Source of the DNA: Thermomucor indicae-seudaticae
Taxonomy: Eukaryota > Mucoromycota > Mucoromycetes > Mucorales > Lichtheimiaceae
Direction: 5' to 3'
DNA length: 24,650 nucleotides
Assembly (NCBI GenBank): GCA_000787465.1
Contig: JSYX01000537.1
Span: forward strand, 1-24,650
This document shows, one piece after another, positions 22,021 to 24,650 of this stretch. Both the position numbers and the translations under genes were made by a program. The notes beneath the pieces were generated by a model. That model was not told the origin of the DNA and made no database searches. It saw only the letters and a list, made by a program, of their open reading frames with translations. Positions within the stretch are counted from its first letter, which is position 1, and each line of letters starts with the position of its first letter.

Positions 22021-23445
22021 CTAACCTACGAACACGAGAGGAACTGCGAAGCAGGCACTGCTCTTTCCAACAGACTCGACCGACGAGGCCACCCGTCTCT
22101 GGCCCGTTCTGGCGGACTCCGCATATGATGCCACGACGTAAAACGCCCTTGAGTACGGGAAGCCTGTGAGCAGGTCCTGGAAGGTTTGAAGGCGGTACCG
22201 GCCACCAACAATCACATCATTCTTCTTTGGTTTCGTCTTCATGAACACTTCCACCAAAGCGGGCGCGGCGGTTGTCATCTTGAAATAAGCGCTCTTTTCA
22301 AACGCTTTCCACGTTGCGGTTATGGTCCAGATGTCCTTTTTCTGATAAATGCTGAATGCCGCGTCGAAGGGCAGCGGCCACGGACGGGAAAGGCGAGGAG
22401 ACGGCAAACGCGCCTTGAGCATCATAAGCCATATGAGCATTGTATGATAAAAAGAGTCGGAAATACGTACCGATAAGGGTTTGGCGCCTGAGGAAATGCC
22501 TCTCCGCCTAGACGCACTCGTGAGGGCCACGCATACGAGAGCGACGGGAGACGAGCGGGCGCCTTGCGATCATAAGGAATAAGAGCATTGTATGAGCAAA
22601 AAGTCGTACACATACCAATAAGGGTTCGGCGCCAAAGGAAGGGCCTCTCCGCCTCGATGCACTCGTGAGGGCCGCGGATGAGAGGCAGACAAGCGAGAAG
22701 CGGCAGCAGCCTGCAATTATGACACATACGTAAGAGCATAGTGTGTGCGGCACGTCTTCAACTTACAAATAAGGATTCGACGGAACTTGGAGGAAATGTG
22801 GTCAGTGGCCGGAAGAACCGCCTTCCCGCTATGACGCAGGCGGGCGAGGGCCGCGCGTCGGGAAGAGAAGCGCTGGGAACGGCCTTTTTATCGCAAGAAA
22901 TAACAGCGTAGTACGAGCAAAGAAATCCTCGACTTACCAATAAGGATTAGACGGAAGAAGAAGATGGCCAAACTGCATGCGCAATCTTCTTTGAAACGAG
23001 GACGTGACGGGTTTTTTGACACATGATTCTCATATCGGTTACGGAGATCCAAAATTTCGCTGACCGTTGAAACAAGTCTCACAGCAGTAAGCATCCGTAA
23101 TTAAATGTCATTGAGGAAGTGTCAGCTAACCATGACTTTAGGAGCGAGAGAACTTACATAAATTCGGCACGCCAAACTTTTGCGTGCTTCTTCATGACAA
23201 GTTTAAGTTCCTGGCTTTTGAATGTTTTGCTTATTTTTGCTCCACAATATGGGAGGAAAACGGTCCGAGTCTTTCTGATTGCATGATGATAGAGATAGTT
23301 ACGAATAGAACGGCCTGTTATGTAGCGAGACGCAAATAGTCGCAAAGATCAAACTTCAGGACTGGTATCTATAAGACACGATACCTCACCTGTGAAGTTG
23401 TGCATTTGTAACTTAAATGTTGATATATTTATGGTCTGACCGAAT
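22021..23445 (-). CDS. Unrecognised spliced gene with duplicated cassette exons (5' end unknown)
   Basis: A chain of minus-strand exons stays open over successive splice joins: 23445-23390, 23314-23158, 23059-22938, 22883-22767 (D), then either 22710-22616 (C) or 22562-22471 (B), then 22413-22021 (A, ending in a stop). Donors are strong (GTGAGG, GTAAGT, GTAAGT, GTAAGT, GTATGT, GTACGT) and introns B, C and D are 53-56 nt. Acceptors of D, B and A are AAG, which is weaker. The product starts with a basic part (FTGRSIRNYLYHHAIRKT), then a Ser/Arg/Ala-rich stretch from the cassette exons, then a 130-residue C-terminal part containing KKDIWTITATWKAFEKSAY and NDVIVGGRYRLQTF. I recognise no family. 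Putting both C and B in one transcript shifts the frame and gives a stop 32 codons into exon A. It could be an active gene, a lineage-specific family member or a decaying copy. Confidence 0.45.
22370..22963 (-). repeat. Tandem exon-intron duplication array
   Basis: Three full units (22883-22711, 173 bp; 22710-22563, 148 bp; 22562-22414, 149 bp) plus partial units on both sides share one plan. Each has a GC-rich exon starting GCC/GCT/GCG, ending CCTTATTG or a near variant at a GT donor, then a short AT-richer intron ending AAG or CAG. The two nearest copies share GGCCCTCACGAGTGC and AGGCGGAGAGGC in the exon, and CATACAATGCTC in the introns. The outer copies have diverged more. Confidence 0.8.
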
Positions 23446-24435
23446 CTACAGCTAAATAATGCAAGATGGTTTATCATGTATTATAGCTTCTGCACACTCA
23501 CCATGGCTTTTTTTCAACATGCTATTAAAAAGACCAATTCCGGTTTCTCCTTTGCTGGCTTGGTCTTTCCAAAGTGCTACTTTGCTCTGTCAAATTGAGA
23601 GAGATTAGTAACCATTAGACTTGTGAGTCGCACCATCCGATAATGGGTCATCCTCGATATATTCCTTCCTCATACTTTCTGTTTACCATATACGGTTTGC
23701 ACTAAGAATGGTAGGATAGAAAATTGATCGAGCTTTTGACTTTCTAAGACACACACCTGTTTATCATGGTTTCTCATAAGAGACGAACACTCTCCAATTC
23801 ACGACGGCTCTGAAAAAAGGCGGTCTCTTCTTACGCTCAGAGGAGGGACCCTTTCCCTCAGTTGTTATACGCTATGATCAGTCTTCTTGCTCAAAACAAG
23901 TCTGACAATTAACAAACCTGTAACCGGGTGGATATGACCATTTTACAAGTGCGTTGCACATCCCATAGAGTTATATAGAATCCGAGTTTTTCTTTGCAGC
24001 GTGGTCTAAAGGATGGGATATGAGACACAGTTGTCATAAAGGGTTTCCTGCAGTACGTATACTGCTTATGAAATCCAGAGGTAAACAAACTGCTTGCGTC
24101 CATGCACTCATGGTGTGCCTAACGAGTCCGCTTTACGGCAGCAACTTTAAACGATATTTCCTTCCGTGTTTTCTCTGGCAAGCGATCAGTAAGGTACAAT
24201 ATGTACATTTATTTAATAATACATAATCGCACGTGCGTGCAAACAAAAAGGTGCTGGAAGCGAACGGGATTTGCATTTCTTTGATAGATTTCGATGCAGG
24301 AGGTATCCGGATCTAAAGAACACTTGAACAGGGCACTTTTGAGGCCACGATGAGCTCTCGTTACTAGTTGATGCTATACACATATACAAGATGAGCTGTG
24401 AATAGGTACAACACCTATGGAAAAGAGATAGCGAG
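23446..24435 (-). other. Minus-strand open fragments upstream of the unrecognised gene
   Basis: Several pieces look like exons but I cannot chain them. One at 23586-23502 reads KVALWKDQASKGETGIGLFN, sits after a TACTAAT branch-like site and CAG acceptor, and ends at GTGAGT; its exit phase is off by one for the next exon at 23445. Others lie near 23756-23687, near 23860-23780 (EGKGPSSERKKRPPFFRAV) and near 24000-23925 (KEKLGFYITLWDVQRTCKM). They may be 5' exons of the downstream gene or remains of an older one. The rest of the stretch shows nothing recognisable. Confidence 0.3.
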
Positions 24436-24648
24436 TCATGATGTATAAAGTTCTCTCGAAAATGCAATGGAAAATAGTTCTTGGCTGGCTCCCCATTCCC
24501 AGTGGAACGCCTTGCACCAAGCTGCAATAAACAGATAGAGGTAATTAGTATATAACGCTCGCCCTGTGGCAAGAAGACACAAATGAGCATTCTTGACACG
24601 CAGGACACACAAAAGGACTGTCCATGTTTCAGAGGGATCCCTTCGACA
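24436..24648 (-). CDS. 3' end of an open frame entering from the right edge
   Basis: The minus strand is open for 70 codons from the window edge to a TGA at 24438-24436, with no ATG inside the window. It reads CRRDPSETWTVLLC at the edge, then a hydrophobic, aromatic part (NYLYLFIAAWCKAFHWEWGA). The spacing of Cys, Glu-Thr and Trp is loosely like the C-terminal end of LINE reverse transcriptases, but this is too weak to call. Another frame is also open here, so it may not be coding at all. Confidence 0.25.
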   Translation of the reverse strand, partial: CRRDPSETWTVLLCVLRVKNAHLCLLATGRALYTNYLYLFIAAWCKAFHWEWGASQELFSIAFSRELYTS

Positions 24649-24650
24649 GC

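Noticed and set aside
22758..22940. Exon D read in phase 0 (Ala-Val-Pro-Ser frame)
   Set aside because: It is open within D but the preceding exon exits in phase 1 and the downstream cassette then does not reach the long frame of exon A.

Overview
The window reads as gene-dense nuclear DNA of an early-diverging filamentous fungus, most likely Mucoromycota (Mucorales-like). The basis is the gene set (a fungal TBCK and a VMP1, both absent from budding yeast, beside fungal-specific CHS7 and YME1) and the gene style: many short introns (55-86 nt in the 39 I could place), GT donors and TAG/CAG acceptors. All exon joins below were found by hand from reading frame, splice consensus and family similarity; none has transcript support.

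Layout, left to right: BRO1/ALIX-type ESCRT adaptor (+, 568-4119); G-protein alpha subunit (+, 4771-6079); type II membrane glycosyltransferase (+, 6326-7426); GLO3/ARFGAP2-3-type ArfGAP (-, 7702-9021); CHS7 chitin synthase export chaperone (-, 9232-10507); a 1.2-kb divergent region with a (TA)n microsatellite and a possible weak minus-strand gene; VMP1 (+, 11712-13344); TBCK-like pseudokinase-TBC-rhodanese protein (+, 13615-17491, 13 exons including a 10-nt microexon); a small predicted mitochondrial protein with four 29-residue LEA-like repeats (-, 17532-18258); YME1-type i-AAA protease (+, 18590-21219). Most of these genes act in membrane traffic, organelle contact or mitochondrial quality control, but gene order in fungi gives little ground for calling this a functional cluster.

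The right 3.4 kb (21220-24650) is different. It has no long ORF, but the minus strand carries a chain of phase-compatible exons (23445 to 22021) that encodes no protein I recognise. Inside this gene a GC-rich exon plus its intron has been tandemly duplicated. Two neighbouring copies (95 and 92 nt) have the same entry and exit phases, neither length is a multiple of 3, and including both closes the frame, as expected of mutually exclusive exons. This is the most interesting part of the window. Further open fragments lie upstream on the same strand, and another open frame enters from the right edge.

Other points: two GC-AG introns (in BRO1 and GLO3), an ALIX-like PSAP motif in the fungal BRO1, a TBC arginine-finger motif that depends on the 10-nt microexon, and a bidirectional promoter that pairs two predicted mitochondrial genes.
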